Positions 34,214 to 42,298 of a DNA stretch of 44,293 nt are shown here, one piece after another. The position numbers were made by a program, and so were the translations under genes. Numbering within the stretch: the first letter of the stretch is position 1; each line of letters begins with the position of its first letter. Source of the stretch: Ruegeria arenilitoris (GTDB taxonomy: Bacteria; Pseudomonadota; Alphaproteobacteria; Rhodobacterales; Rhodobacteraceae). The DNA lies in NCBI RefSeq assembly GCF_013035425.1, contig NZ_WQHX01000014.1, positions 1 to 44,293 on the forward strand, read 5' to 3'. Under the pieces are notes generated by a model, which was given only the letters and a program-made list of their open reading frames with translations, was not told the DNA's origin and did no database searches.

Positions 34214-35725
34214 ATGAAATACCTCGGCAAATCTACAATGATGGCGAGCGCAGTCGCTCTCACAACAAGCGCGGCTTTTGCACAGGAGGCCGCAGGTGAA
34301 ATCCCCCCTGTTACACTCTTTAAGAATGTGATGGTTTTTGATGGAGTGAGTGACGGGCTCAAGGACGTCGACGTTCTCGTCGTAGGCAACAAGATTCACA
34401 AGATTGACGCTGACATTCCTGAGGGCGGGAAGTGGGAAGTCGATGTGCGCACCGGGGGATCCAAGCGGTTGCCTGATCCAGTCGGCGGCATCGACGGCTA
34501 CTCCTTCACCGTTCAAACGGAACGCGGCATCGAGACCAAAGAAGTGGATGTGACCGTCATTGACGGAGACGGTCGTACGCTCATGCCCGGGCTTATCGAC
34601 AGCCATGTGCATGTGAACATGTACAAGAACGGGACTATCCCGGGGCTTCAGGACACCACATGGGAAGAGATTGGCGCACGTGCTGCCGCATTCGCGCAGG
34701 AAATGTTGGCGATGGGCTTTACAACGGTTCGCGATATGTGCGGCGCTCATGGTGGGCTTAGAGCGGTTATTGATGAAGGATCACTTCCCGGCCCAAGAAT
34801 TTATTCCTCCGGCGCATGCCTTAGCCAAACGGGCGGACACGGCGACTGGGGTATCGCTGGTCAGCGCAAGAACGAGAGCAATCTTGAGCGACTGGAGATA
34901 ACCAGATTGGTGGACGGGCCCGCCGAGGTGCTTCAGGGTGCGAGGAGGAATTTTGCTTTAGGGGCAAACTATCTAAAGATCATGGTCAGCGGTGGCGTGA
35001 CATCGATCAAGGACCCGATCTATCAGTCTGCTTTCACAAACGAAGAGATTTCTGCTGCAGTAGAGGTTGCAGGCGATATGGACTCATACGTCGCTATGCA
35101 CGTATTTATGGACAGCGACCTGTCCCGTGCTCTCGATCTTGGTGTCAAAGTGGTAGACCACGGCCTGACTATTACCGAACCGACGATGCAGAAGCTGGTC
35201 GAAAAAGAGGCGTTCTTTTCGCCCAACCTGACTGCGCTTGCGCCCGAAGCTCTGGAACACCCGATGCATCAGGACCCGACTTTCCCGCCGACGGCGAAGT
35301 TTCTGTGGTTGCGGGAAAACAGCAAGCAGCTCATGGATCTTGTGAAAAAATACAAGCCGAAGATGGTGTTCGATTCCGATTACGTGCTTCTCACGGGTGT
35401 CCCTTATCGCCAGTCAATGGATTTTACGAAGGCGTTTGTCGCGCGTGAGTTTGGCAACCTCTGGGCATTGCAGATGATGACCTCGAATGGTGGCGAATTG
35501 GCGGCTCTGACCGGACGAGGAAACCCTTACCCTGAAGGCAAGCTTGGTGTGATCGAAGAAGGCGCCTACGCCGACATTCTGATCGTAGACGGGAACCCAC
35601 TTGAAGACATCTCGGCCATCGGCGCGGTGGATACATGGTTTGATGCGCCGCCGCGCGGACAGGATGTCCCAAGCATTCGAATGATCATGAAGGACGGCGT
35701 GATCTACAAGAACACGCTGAACTGA
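34214..35725 (+). CDS. Exported amidohydrolase 2, paralog of the upstream gene
   Basis: 503 residues from the ATG with AAGGAAG. Signal peptide ends near AAFAQE. Metal ligands align with the upstream paralog: His131/His133 (DSHVHV), Lys255 (LKIMVSGG), His296 (MHVF), His316 (VDHGL) and Asp389 (FDSD). It ends MKDGVIYKNTLN, nearly identical to amidohydrolase 1. Relative to that paralog it carries about 45 extra residues (roughly 67-112, with GGIDGYSFTVQTERGIE) in the N-terminal beta-sandwich part. The genes arose by tandem duplication and then diverged, so they probably cleave related but different amides. A 66-base gap separates them. Confidence 0.9.
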   Translation: MKYLGKSTMMASAVALTTSAAFAQEAAGEIPPVTLFKNVMVFDGVSDGLKDVDVLVVGNKIHKIDADIPEGGKWEVDVRTGGSKRLPDPVGGIDGYSFTVQTERGIETKEVDVTVIDGDGRTLMPGLIDSHVHVNMYKNGTIPGLQDTTWEEIGARAAAFAQEMLAMGFTTVRDMCGAHGGLRAVIDEGSLPGPRIYSSGACLSQTGGHGDWGIAGQRKNESNLERLEITRLVDGPAEVLQGARRNFALGANYLKIMVSGGVTSIKDPIYQSAFTNEEISAAVEVAGDMDSYVAMHVFMDSDLSRALDLGVKVVDHGLTITEPTMQKLVEKEAFFSPNLTALAPEALEHPMHQDPTFPPTAKFLWLRENSKQLMDLVKKYKPKMVFDSDYVLLTGVPYRQSMDFTKAFVAREFGNLWALQMMTSNGGELAALTGRGNPYPEGKLGVIEEGAYADILIVDGNPLEDISAIGAVDTWFDAPPRGQDVPSIRMIMKDGVIYKNTLN

Positions 35726-35785
35726 CCTCTCCATTACGGCGGGGTCATCGGTCTCTGTCCGCCAACAACTTTTGGAGTCTTAGAA

Positions 35786-37471
35786 ATGAAAACATCCGCG
35801 ATAGCCATTCTGGTCGCACTCTCAGGTTTCGCAACCCCGGCGTTTGCCGCAGATTGCGATGTTGCACTGCTCAACGGGCGGGTCATGGACCCGGAAAACA
35901 ATTTCGACGCCGTTCGTAACGTCTGCATCAAGGGCGATAGGATCACGTCGATTACCGAAGATGCAATTTCGGGTGAACGCGAGATCGACGTTGCAGGCCA
36001 CGTGGTCGCGCCCGGCTTCATCAATACCCACTCGCACTCCTTCGGGGGGTTTGATCAGAAGATGATGGCCCACGACGGGACCACCACGATCCTCGACACG
36101 GAAAGCGGTGTGGCCGATGCCGACCTGTTCTATGACAAGTATGAGGGCAACTCCTTTCTCAATTACGGCACCGGGATGGGACATGAAGAGATCCGGCGTG
36201 TGGTTATGGACGGCGTACCGGTCGAACTGGCATCCGATCCGACATACATCCTCAAATCGCGCGGGGCGGCCGAGGAAGAAGACGGCCATGCCAGTTGGGC
36301 CCTCGATGTCCCGTCCAAGGAACAACTCGAAGAAGTCATGACCATGTACGTCAAGGGTCTGCGCGCCGGCGCGATCACCGTTAATACGACGGTCGGCTAC
36401 ATGGGGTACAACACCTTCCCGAAAGAGATCTTCGCACTCCAGAAGCTTGCCAAGGAATATGACCGGTACTTTGGCGCACATACACGGTTCGGGCCGACCG
36501 AGAGCCTGCCGCTCTACTACTCGCTGGGTGCAAACGAGGTGATCGCAAATGCCGTGGCCCTGGATGGCGCGCTGATCCTGTCGCACATTCAGAATCAGGG
36601 CTGGGAAGAGATTTACGAACTCGCCCGCCGCCTGCAGCAGCGCGACATGGACATCTTCGCCGAGTACTATCCGGCGATCACCGGAAATCCCAACATCGCA
36701 ACCCCACAACTGCTGCCCGACAAGATCGAGTCGAACAATATCGTTCCGACGCGGGATATCTTCGATACCTCCACCGGGGAGCTCTATGAAACGGACGAAG
36801 AATTCTTCCGTCAACAGGCAGAGGACCCGTCCAAGCCAATCTTCATCACTGTGCGCCCGGAAGCCGATCTGAAGCGCTGGATCCACATGAAGGACATTGC
36901 GATCGCCAATGATATCGTCGGCTATCTCGTCGATGGCGAACCGCTGCCAGTTGAGGCCGATTTCAGAGAGTACGGCGGCCACCCGCGCAATGCCGGCACT
37001 TATGGCATCGTGTTCCGCGAAGCCCGCGAGCAGGGTATCCCGCTCATGGAGATCGTCAACAACGCCTCTTACATCCCCGCCAAGTACTTCTCCCGCGTCG
37101 GTCTTCAGGCGATGCAAGAGCGCGGCCGGATGCAGGAAGGCATGATCGCAGATATCACAATTTTCAACCCCGAGACGATCACTGAGACATCATCGATGAA
37201 AAAGGGCATGAACGGATCATTCACCAAGGGGATTCCCTACGTTCTGGTGAGCGGTCAGATCATCATCGACGGCGGCGTTGCAAACACCGATCTGCGGCCC
37301 GGAAAGCCGATCCGGTACGCGCGCATCACAGACGGTGAAATCGATCTCGATCTGGGCGACAAGGCATTCTCGTGGCATGCGGATATCGAAACGCCAGAGG
37401 ATGAACACTCGGAGTTCCCTGATCGGCCGGCAGCGCTCGAAACCACGATACCCGGGAGCCCGGAGCAATGA
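35786..37471 (+). CDS. Exported D-aminoacylase-like amidohydrolase
   Basis: 561 residues. Signal peptide MKTSAIAILVALSGFATPAFA, then LLNGRVMDPENNFDAVRNV and His82/His84 (NTHSHSFGG) of the amidohydrolase metal site. The longer architecture, with GYMGYNTFPKEI, GAHTRFGPTES, LSHIQNQG and the late RNAGTYGIVFREA and EGMIADITIF, is that of the N-acyl-D-amino-acid deacylase group. Typical members remove an acyl group from D-amino acids in the cytoplasm; this one is exported. It overlaps the next gene by 4 bases. With the two upstream amidohydrolases it suggests stepwise periplasmic trimming of an N-acylated or peptide-like substrate. Confidence 0.88.
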   Translation: MKTSAIAILVALSGFATPAFAADCDVALLNGRVMDPENNFDAVRNVCIKGDRITSITEDAISGEREIDVAGHVVAPGFINTHSHSFGGFDQKMMAHDGTTTILDTESGVADADLFYDKYEGNSFLNYGTGMGHEEIRRVVMDGVPVELASDPTYILKSRGAAEEEDGHASWALDVPSKEQLEEVMTMYVKGLRAGAITVNTTVGYMGYNTFPKEIFALQKLAKEYDRYFGAHTRFGPTESLPLYYSLGANEVIANAVALDGALILSHIQNQGWEEIYELARRLQQRDMDIFAEYYPAITGNPNIATPQLLPDKIESNNIVPTRDIFDTSTGELYETDEEFFRQQAEDPSKPIFITVRPEADLKRWIHMKDIAIANDIVGYLVDGEPLPVEADFREYGGHPRNAGTYGIVFREAREQGIPLMEIVNNASYIPAKYFSRVGLQAMQERGRMQEGMIADITIFNPETITETSSMKKGMNGSFTKGIPYVLVSGQIIIDGGVANTDLRPGKPIRYARITDGEIDLDLGDKAFSWHADIETPEDEHSEFPDRPAALETTIPGSPEQ

Positions 37472-38253
37472 GGGCTTTCCGGTCGGTCCTCGCCTCCTTT
37501 GTCTTCTCAGCCTGTTGGCAGGCCGCAGTTGCCGAACCTTTGGTAACTGACTGGCCCGATCTCGTTGATGAGGCGGCTCAGAACTTCGAGGATCCCTTCC
37601 GTGATCTGACCTTCGATCAGCTTGTCGCACTGCGCACCTTTGTGAATGCTCAGGAGAGCCTGACATCCGGAGACACTGCGGAAGATGACCGATCGCAACT
37701 GGAAGCTCAGCTCGCCGACGTCGAGGCGGAGCTGAAAGCCGAGGGGATTGATGCCAATTGGCTTATTTCGCAAAGGTGGGTTGTTGCGGATCGGAGAAAG
37801 CTGGCAGGAGAAGCCGGAAATCCGGCGAAAGACGGGGAAATCATCAAGCTGGGTGGATTTGTCATTCCGGCACCCGCCGCCGAGGACGGCACGCCTGTGG
37901 GCTATCTGGTTCCAGAGCGGGGAATGTGCAGCCACGTACCACCACCACCGCCAAACCAGATGGTTCGCTTGCGTCTGACCAATGGCTGGAAGTCGACCGA
38001 GATGTATGAACCAATTGTTGTGACGGGACAGTTGCAAATCCAGCCGTCGGATGAGCGGATGTTGGTAGTCGACGGTTTCGTTTCAATGCGTGCCACCTTC
38101 GAAATGGATGTTACTGACGTTCAAACGTTCAGTAAAAATGACGTCCGCCAGTCAGTGGGCACTACCGATCCATCAGCCGCCACCAAGGCTTGGGCGGAAG
38201 GTCTCGCCGAAAAGCTCAAGCAAAACCGTCAATCTCAAACAGAGAACCAATAA
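37468..38253 (+). CDS. Exported DUF3299 family protein
   Basis: 261 residues with a signal peptide ending near AAVAEP. A hydrophilic, helical middle (about 60-110) leads into the DUF3299 core: IIKLGGFVIPAPAAEDG at about 125-141 and RGMCSHVPPPPPNQMV at about 151-166, where the CxHVPPPPxNQ motif is diagnostic. DUF3299 proteins are often found beside ABC or MacB-like exporters and lipoproteins; their biochemical role is unknown and the Cys-His pair suggests metal binding. The ATG overlaps the stop of the aminoacylase-like gene by 4 bases, which ties it to this operon. Confidence 0.85.
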   Translation: MRAFRSVLASFVFSACWQAAVAEPLVTDWPDLVDEAAQNFEDPFRDLTFDQLVALRTFVNAQESLTSGDTAEDDRSQLEAQLADVEAELKAEGIDANWLISQRWVVADRRKLAGEAGNPAKDGEIIKLGGFVIPAPAAEDGTPVGYLVPERGMCSHVPPPPPNQMVRLRLTNGWKSTEMYEPIVVTGQLQIQPSDERMLVVDGFVSMRATFEMDVTDVQTFSKNDVRQSVGTTDPSAATKAWAEGLAEKLKQNRQSQTENQ

Positions 38254-38285
38254 CCTCGTCAGGCTCTTCATCGAAAGGACGTACG

Positions 38286-38687
38286 ATGAAACATCTTATC
38301 CTAGGGGCTCTTATGGCGGGATACGCCACATTGGCCACTGCAGAAGATACCCAAAACATGCGCACGTTTTTGTTCATTGGCACGTCCAACAGTGCCGCGT
38401 GGGAAATGCAGATTGCAAATCCAGGCGATCGTGCAGCTAGCGTCAAAGGTGGAATTGAGGCGCTTGGCGGGGAGCTTCTCAGTTACTATTGGGGGCTCGG
38501 AAACGGGAAAAACTATATCACTGTTTTGCTACCTGACGATCCCACCTTCATTCAGGCGTTTTACGTCAGCCGTCTTGGGGATGGACTGCTGGACGACTAC
38601 CAGATGATCGAATTGATGAGCAGCGCGGACATGGCCGAAGCGTTGTCCCGCGTGCCCGAGATCAAGGCGCAGGATGATTTGAAGTAG
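38286..38687 (+). CDS. Exported GYD domain protein
   Basis: 133 residues from the ATG preceded by GAAAGGACG. Signal peptide MKHLILGALMAGYATLATA. The mature part fits the GYD fold (alpha-beta barrel dimer, ferredoxin-like): MRTFLFIGTSN, KGGIEALGGELLSYYWGLG and NYITVLLPDDPTFIQAF. GYD proteins are normally cytoplasmic and of unknown role, so an exported one is notable. It sits between the DUF3299 and porin genes with short gaps. Confidence 0.82.
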   Translation: MKHLILGALMAGYATLATAEDTQNMRTFLFIGTSNSAAWEMQIANPGDRAASVKGGIEALGGELLSYYWGLGNGKNYITVLLPDDPTFIQAFYVSRLGDGLLDDYQMIELMSSADMAEALSRVPEIKAQDDLK

Positions 38688-38712
38688 TGTCAGTCGTATC
38701 AGGAACAAAACC

Positions 38713-39996
38713 ATGCGCTCAAACCTCAATGTAACAGTTGCAATGGCGCGGTTGAAACAGACCATGAGCGTTTGCGCAGGAGTGGCGGCCATCGCATCCG
38801 GGGCGGCAGCCCAAGAGAACAGCACGGTACGGCAACTGGAGGCGGCAGCCACCGCATCGCTCGGGGGGCCAGCGTCGGCTCAGGCGCAATTGGAGCAGGA
38901 CAGGCTCCGGCGTCTCGAGAATTCCAGATTGCCGGGGCTGGATCGGTTTTTCGATCCCTTCGAACAGTCGCGCGAGGCTTTTGCCAAACGCACTGGGTTG
39001 AATTTGTCCTTCGACTACCAAGCGCTGTACCAGAAGTCTTCAGACAGCCTGAGTGGCACCGACGAGGCGGCATCCGGGCAGGCGCGGATCATTGGCAACT
39101 GGGCACTCTTTAATCGTGGCAGTGAAAATGCGGGTAGCTTTGTCTTCATCCTCGAAAACCGTCATCGGCTAGGAACGGATATCGCGCCGGGCGGTCTCGC
39201 GGGCGAAATCGGATATCTCGGTGTCACGGCAACGACCTTCAGCGACACAGATTCAACGCTGTCGGTTGCTTATTGGTCGCAGGCGCTGTCCGGCATCGAC
39301 GGAGGCTTCGTTGCAGGTCGCATCGACCCCGGCGACTATTCCGATATCCTTGGCTATGTGAATCCCCGCACGACCTTTTCGAATTTTTCAATTCTGTTCA
39401 GTCCAGTCCTTCCCATTCCCGATCCCGGCTTTGGCATTGCTGGCGGTGGTTACTTTACAGATCAGATCTACGCACTTGGCGTGGTCAGCGATGCCAATGG
39501 ATCATTGACGGATATAGACTGGTTTCCCGGCGGTTCGGAGTTCTTCACCTACGGAGAGATCGGCTGGACGCCTGCAAGAGACCAACGATACCTCACCAAT
39601 GTTCACCTCGGTGTATTCCATGTGGATGACAGAGAAGACGCCGGCGTGCCCAGCAGTCACGGAGCGATGCTGTCGGGCAATGTGACCCTTGACGAAAGCG
39701 TTATGCTGTTCGGCCGCCTTGGCTGGTCCGACGGCGATGCCCCGATTGCCAGACGTGCGGTCAACGCCGGGGTCATGTGGCGCCCCGGGTTCTATGACGA
39801 CTTGTTCGGGTTTGGCGTGACGGTCGCCGACCCAACCGATCAAAGCCTTGACACGCAAACCACCGTCGAAGCGTTTTACCGGCTGGATATCTCCGACAAC
39901 CTCGCGCTCACGGCAGATGTCCAATATTTGAACAATCCCGGCTTCTCCGATGATGATCCTCTGGTGTTCGGGCTGAGGTTGAGATTCAACTTATGA
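38713..39996 (+). CDS. OprB-like outer-membrane porin
   Basis: 427 residues with AGGAAC before the ATG. A signal peptide ending near SGAAAQE is followed by a helical stretch rich in Ala, Gln and Leu, then a beta-rich domain with repeated aromatic-ended strands: LNLSFDYQALYQ, GNWALFNRGSENAG, NTDGGFVAGR-like GGFVAGRIDPGDYSD, and a C-terminal strand ending LRLRFNL. This matches carbohydrate-selective OprB porins. The last gene of the amidohydrolase operon, it likely admits the substrate, or an oligomer of it, into the periplasm where the amidohydrolases act. Confidence 0.85.
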   Translation: MRSNLNVTVAMARLKQTMSVCAGVAAIASGAAAQENSTVRQLEAAATASLGGPASAQAQLEQDRLRRLENSRLPGLDRFFDPFEQSREAFAKRTGLNLSFDYQALYQKSSDSLSGTDEAASGQARIIGNWALFNRGSENAGSFVFILENRHRLGTDIAPGGLAGEIGYLGVTATTFSDTDSTLSVAYWSQALSGIDGGFVAGRIDPGDYSDILGYVNPRTTFSNFSILFSPVLPIPDPGFGIAGGGYFTDQIYALGVVSDANGSLTDIDWFPGGSEFFTYGEIGWTPARDQRYLTNVHLGVFHVDDREDAGVPSSHGAMLSGNVTLDESVMLFGRLGWSDGDAPIARRAVNAGVMWRPGFYDDLFGFGVTVADPTDQSLDTQTTVEAFYRLDISDNLALTADVQYLNNPGFSDDDPLVFGLRLRFNL

Positions 39997-40023
39997 GACA
40001 GAAAAAAACCGAAACTTCTGTCT
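39996..40023 (+). terminator. Stem-loop after the porin gene
   Basis: AGACAGAA (39996-40003) and TTCTGTCT (40016-40023) form an 8-bp stem that starts in the stop codon of the porin gene. There is no T-tract after it, so it is a weak terminator or 3' protection element. Confidence 0.5.
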
Positions 40024-40451
40024 AGCACTTAGTATTCTGAGAGCCGGCCTCCGCTGATTAACCGGCCCGTCAATTCGATGTAGAATTACAGGCTAATGAT
40101 GATTGGATGGCTTCTCTGGCAAAGTTGAAAACTTCGTTTTCGAGAAGCTTGTCACAGTTTTAGCCAGACAGGTTCGCGTTGAAAGCCGGATGTAGCGTAG
40201 CTTCCTTTCGAAACCCGGCGCTTAAAACCACAATCGTAGCTCGAGCTCAGTGAAAGAGAGGATAAAGCAGACGTTCGCAACCTATCCTCCAACGGCAAGT
40301 TTGGGCTCGAAGCGGTCGTTCGCTGCGTCTCGCGCCAATGACCGTTATTCGGAAAAAGCAGAACGTCGATGCAGAGATAGAAGCAACAGCTTTGCCTTCT
40401 ACAGGAGCACATCGTAAGAAACCGGAAGTGAGAAGCAGCCGGAGCAAAGTT
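40024..40451. other. Gene-free interval before the dehalogenase gene
   Basis: No convincing gene; the upstream part of the dehalogenase frame lacks a family match. It holds copy 3 of the intergenic repeat. Confidence 0.45.
40303..40363 (+). repeat. Degenerate 61-base intergenic repeat, copy 3
   Basis: GGGCTC, then GGTCGTTCGCTGC and CGCGCCAATGACCG, then CGGAAAAAGCA at about the same spacings as copies 1 and 2. Blocks are more diverged here. Confidence 0.45.
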
Positions 40452-41315
40452 ATGTTTGAGGGTTTCACCGAAATCGATGTGGAACTAGAAAACGCCAAAA
40501 TTCACGCTAAGGTTGGTGGAGAGGGAGAGCCGTTGCTTCTCATACACGGTTACCCACAATCTCACGTTATGTGGCATACAATTGTCGAGGAACTTGCAGC
40601 TTCCTACAACGTTATCGTGCCAGACTTGCGGGGTTACGGAGACTCTGTTGCGAAGAATGCAGACTTTTCATTTCGCGCCATGGCTCAGGATCAGGTTTCG
40701 TTAATGAAGCACTTGGGACATACCATCTTTCATGTGGTTTCTCATGATCGTGGCGCACGCACCGCTCACAGGATGACGTTGGACCACCCTGGCGTGACGC
40801 GTTCCGTTGCACTCCTCGATATACTTCCAACGCTTGATGTTTGGCGCACAATGGATGATTGGCTCGCCAAACGCTACTATCATTGGACCTTCTTGGCTCA
40901 ACCAGGCGACATGCCTCGCCGCTTGATTAACAACGATCCTCTTTTGTTTTTGCATTCCGCCTTACTTGGCTTGTCAGGGTCGATCGATATTTTCGACAAA
41001 GACGCGCTGGCTGAATATGAACGCGCCGCGCAGAATCCAGATGTTGTGGCAGCGTGGTGCGGAGATTATTCGGCAGGGGCAACGATTGACGTGGAGCACG
41101 ACCGGGCGAGTCAGGGCGAAAAGAGCCTCATTCCGTGCCTTGTACTTTGGGGCAGTAAAGGCGTGGTGGATCATCACATCGACCCAGTCGAGGCTTGGCA
41201 GGCGTGGTTTCCGAACGCGCTAGGCCACCCTGTTGAAGCCGGCCATTTTCTTGTGGAGGAAAACCCGAAAGCTGTCCTTGATGCGCTATGCGTTCACTTG
41301 GATGGTGTCGATTAG
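40452..41315 (+). CDS. Fluoroacetate dehalogenase-like alpha/beta hydrolase
   Basis: 287 residues from the ATG with GGAG upstream. Nucleophile is Asp99 in VSHDRGARTAHRM, with Arg100 and Arg103, the carboxylate-binding pair; Asp123 and His265 (EAGHF) complete the triad. His144-Trp145 (RYYHW) and Tyr206 (GDYSAG) match the halide pocket. These equal, from memory, Asp110, Arg111, Arg114, Asp134, His155, Trp156, Tyr219 and His280 of Rhodopseudomonas fluoroacetate dehalogenase, at a nearly constant offset of 11. So hydrolysis of a haloacetate, possibly the C-F bond, is likely. Epoxide hydrolases lack this set. Monocistronic. Confidence 0.85.
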   Translation: MFEGFTEIDVELENAKIHAKVGGEGEPLLLIHGYPQSHVMWHTIVEELAASYNVIVPDLRGYGDSVAKNADFSFRAMAQDQVSLMKHLGHTIFHVVSHDRGARTAHRMTLDHPGVTRSVALLDILPTLDVWRTMDDWLAKRYYHWTFLAQPGDMPRRLINNDPLLFLHSALLGLSGSIDIFDKDALAEYERAAQNPDVVAAWCGDYSAGATIDVEHDRASQGEKSLIPCLVLWGSKGVVDHHIDPVEAWQAWFPNALGHPVEAGHFLVEENPKAVLDALCVHLDGVD

Positions 41316-41395
41316 AAAGTTCCATTACTCGCCTCCTAGAGATGATAAAACAAGCCTCAAGAGTTTTCATTCATTCAGCTTCGGGGGGACACTTA

Positions 41396-41809
41396 ATGTA
41401 TGATCTTCTGCGGTTCGCAAAGGCACAGGAACACGGTTACGAGCGCGCGCTGGCTGAGATCGAACGGGGTATGAAAACAAGCCATTGGGTTTGGTACATT
41501 TTTCCACAAGTTAAAGGACTAGGGTTTTCTGAGAAATCACGGTGGTTCGGGATCGAGGACTTGGGTGAAGCTCGAGCTTATCTCAATGACCCCACGCTCG
41601 GTCCTCGATACGTGAAGTGTGTGAACGCTCTGCTTTCAAACTCTGAAATTCCGATCAAGGACATTATGGGGCCTCTGGATGCCAAAAAACTTCAGTCTTC
41701 TTTGACACTGATGCTGGCGGCAGGTGGGGGGGAAATTGTCCAAAAAGCTATCGACGAGTTCTATGACGGAAAAATCTGCGAAAAGACGATGCAGATACTC
41801 TCGCGTTAA
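41396..41809 (+). CDS. DUF1810 family protein
   Basis: 137 residues from an ATG with a GGGGGG stretch about 10 bases upstream. LLRFAKAQEHGYERALAEI, HWVWYIFPQVKGLGFSEKS, GLGPRYV-like LGPRYVKCVNALL and SLTLMLAAGG are the full DUF1810 pattern. The family is widespread in bacteria and fungi (calpastatin-named in some databases) and has no known function. The 80-base gap after the dehalogenase gene leaves open whether it is co-transcribed. Confidence 0.88.
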   Translation: MYDLLRFAKAQEHGYERALAEIERGMKTSHWVWYIFPQVKGLGFSEKSRWFGIEDLGEARAYLNDPTLGPRYVKCVNALLSNSEIPIKDIMGPLDAKKLQSSLTLMLAAGGGEIVQKAIDEFYDGKICEKTMQILSR

Positions 41810-42298
41810 TTCATTTGGATCGCCTTAGTTCCGTTGGCAAAAGTCCACAGAGCCGTCGTTCGTTGCAACTTGCTCCAATGCATGCGACGTGAACCAAGCC
41901 GACGTTCAGGACAAAAATTTTGAAGTTCCTACTGTGAATGGCTGCTCCTCGCAAAAGCGGACGGTGGCGGAAATTTGAGCGATGGCCCTGTTGCGGACAA
42001 TGCCGACATTCTTCGACACAACCTTCGAAACACCGAAAATGCACGACTAATTCCATGGACGCCAGAACATATCAAGTGGTGCCGTCCGCTCGTAAATTCG
42101 TTTTAACTTCTAGTTTGACATCGGGTTAAAGCGCGGCGCTGGATGAAACTTCTCTCTCACAGCATCGTTGCTCCAAAACCCAGTGGTCGCCAATAGAGTT
42201 TAGCTTAGACGCCGCAATCTTGTTGACCGGGAGATACAATCAAAAACTGGATTTCAGTTGTTTCTGAGTCTAGTTTCAGCGTTTAGGGAGGTGCGTGC
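41810..42298. other. Gene-free interval before the cyclase gene
   Basis: No convincing gene on either strand. An AGGGAGGTG ribosome-binding site at its 3' end belongs to the cyclase gene. Confidence 0.5.

Noticed and set aside
35822..37117. Long leftward frame of 431 codons opposite the aminoacylase-like gene
   Set aside because: It is a shadow of a high-GC coding strand with a clear family match on the plus strand.
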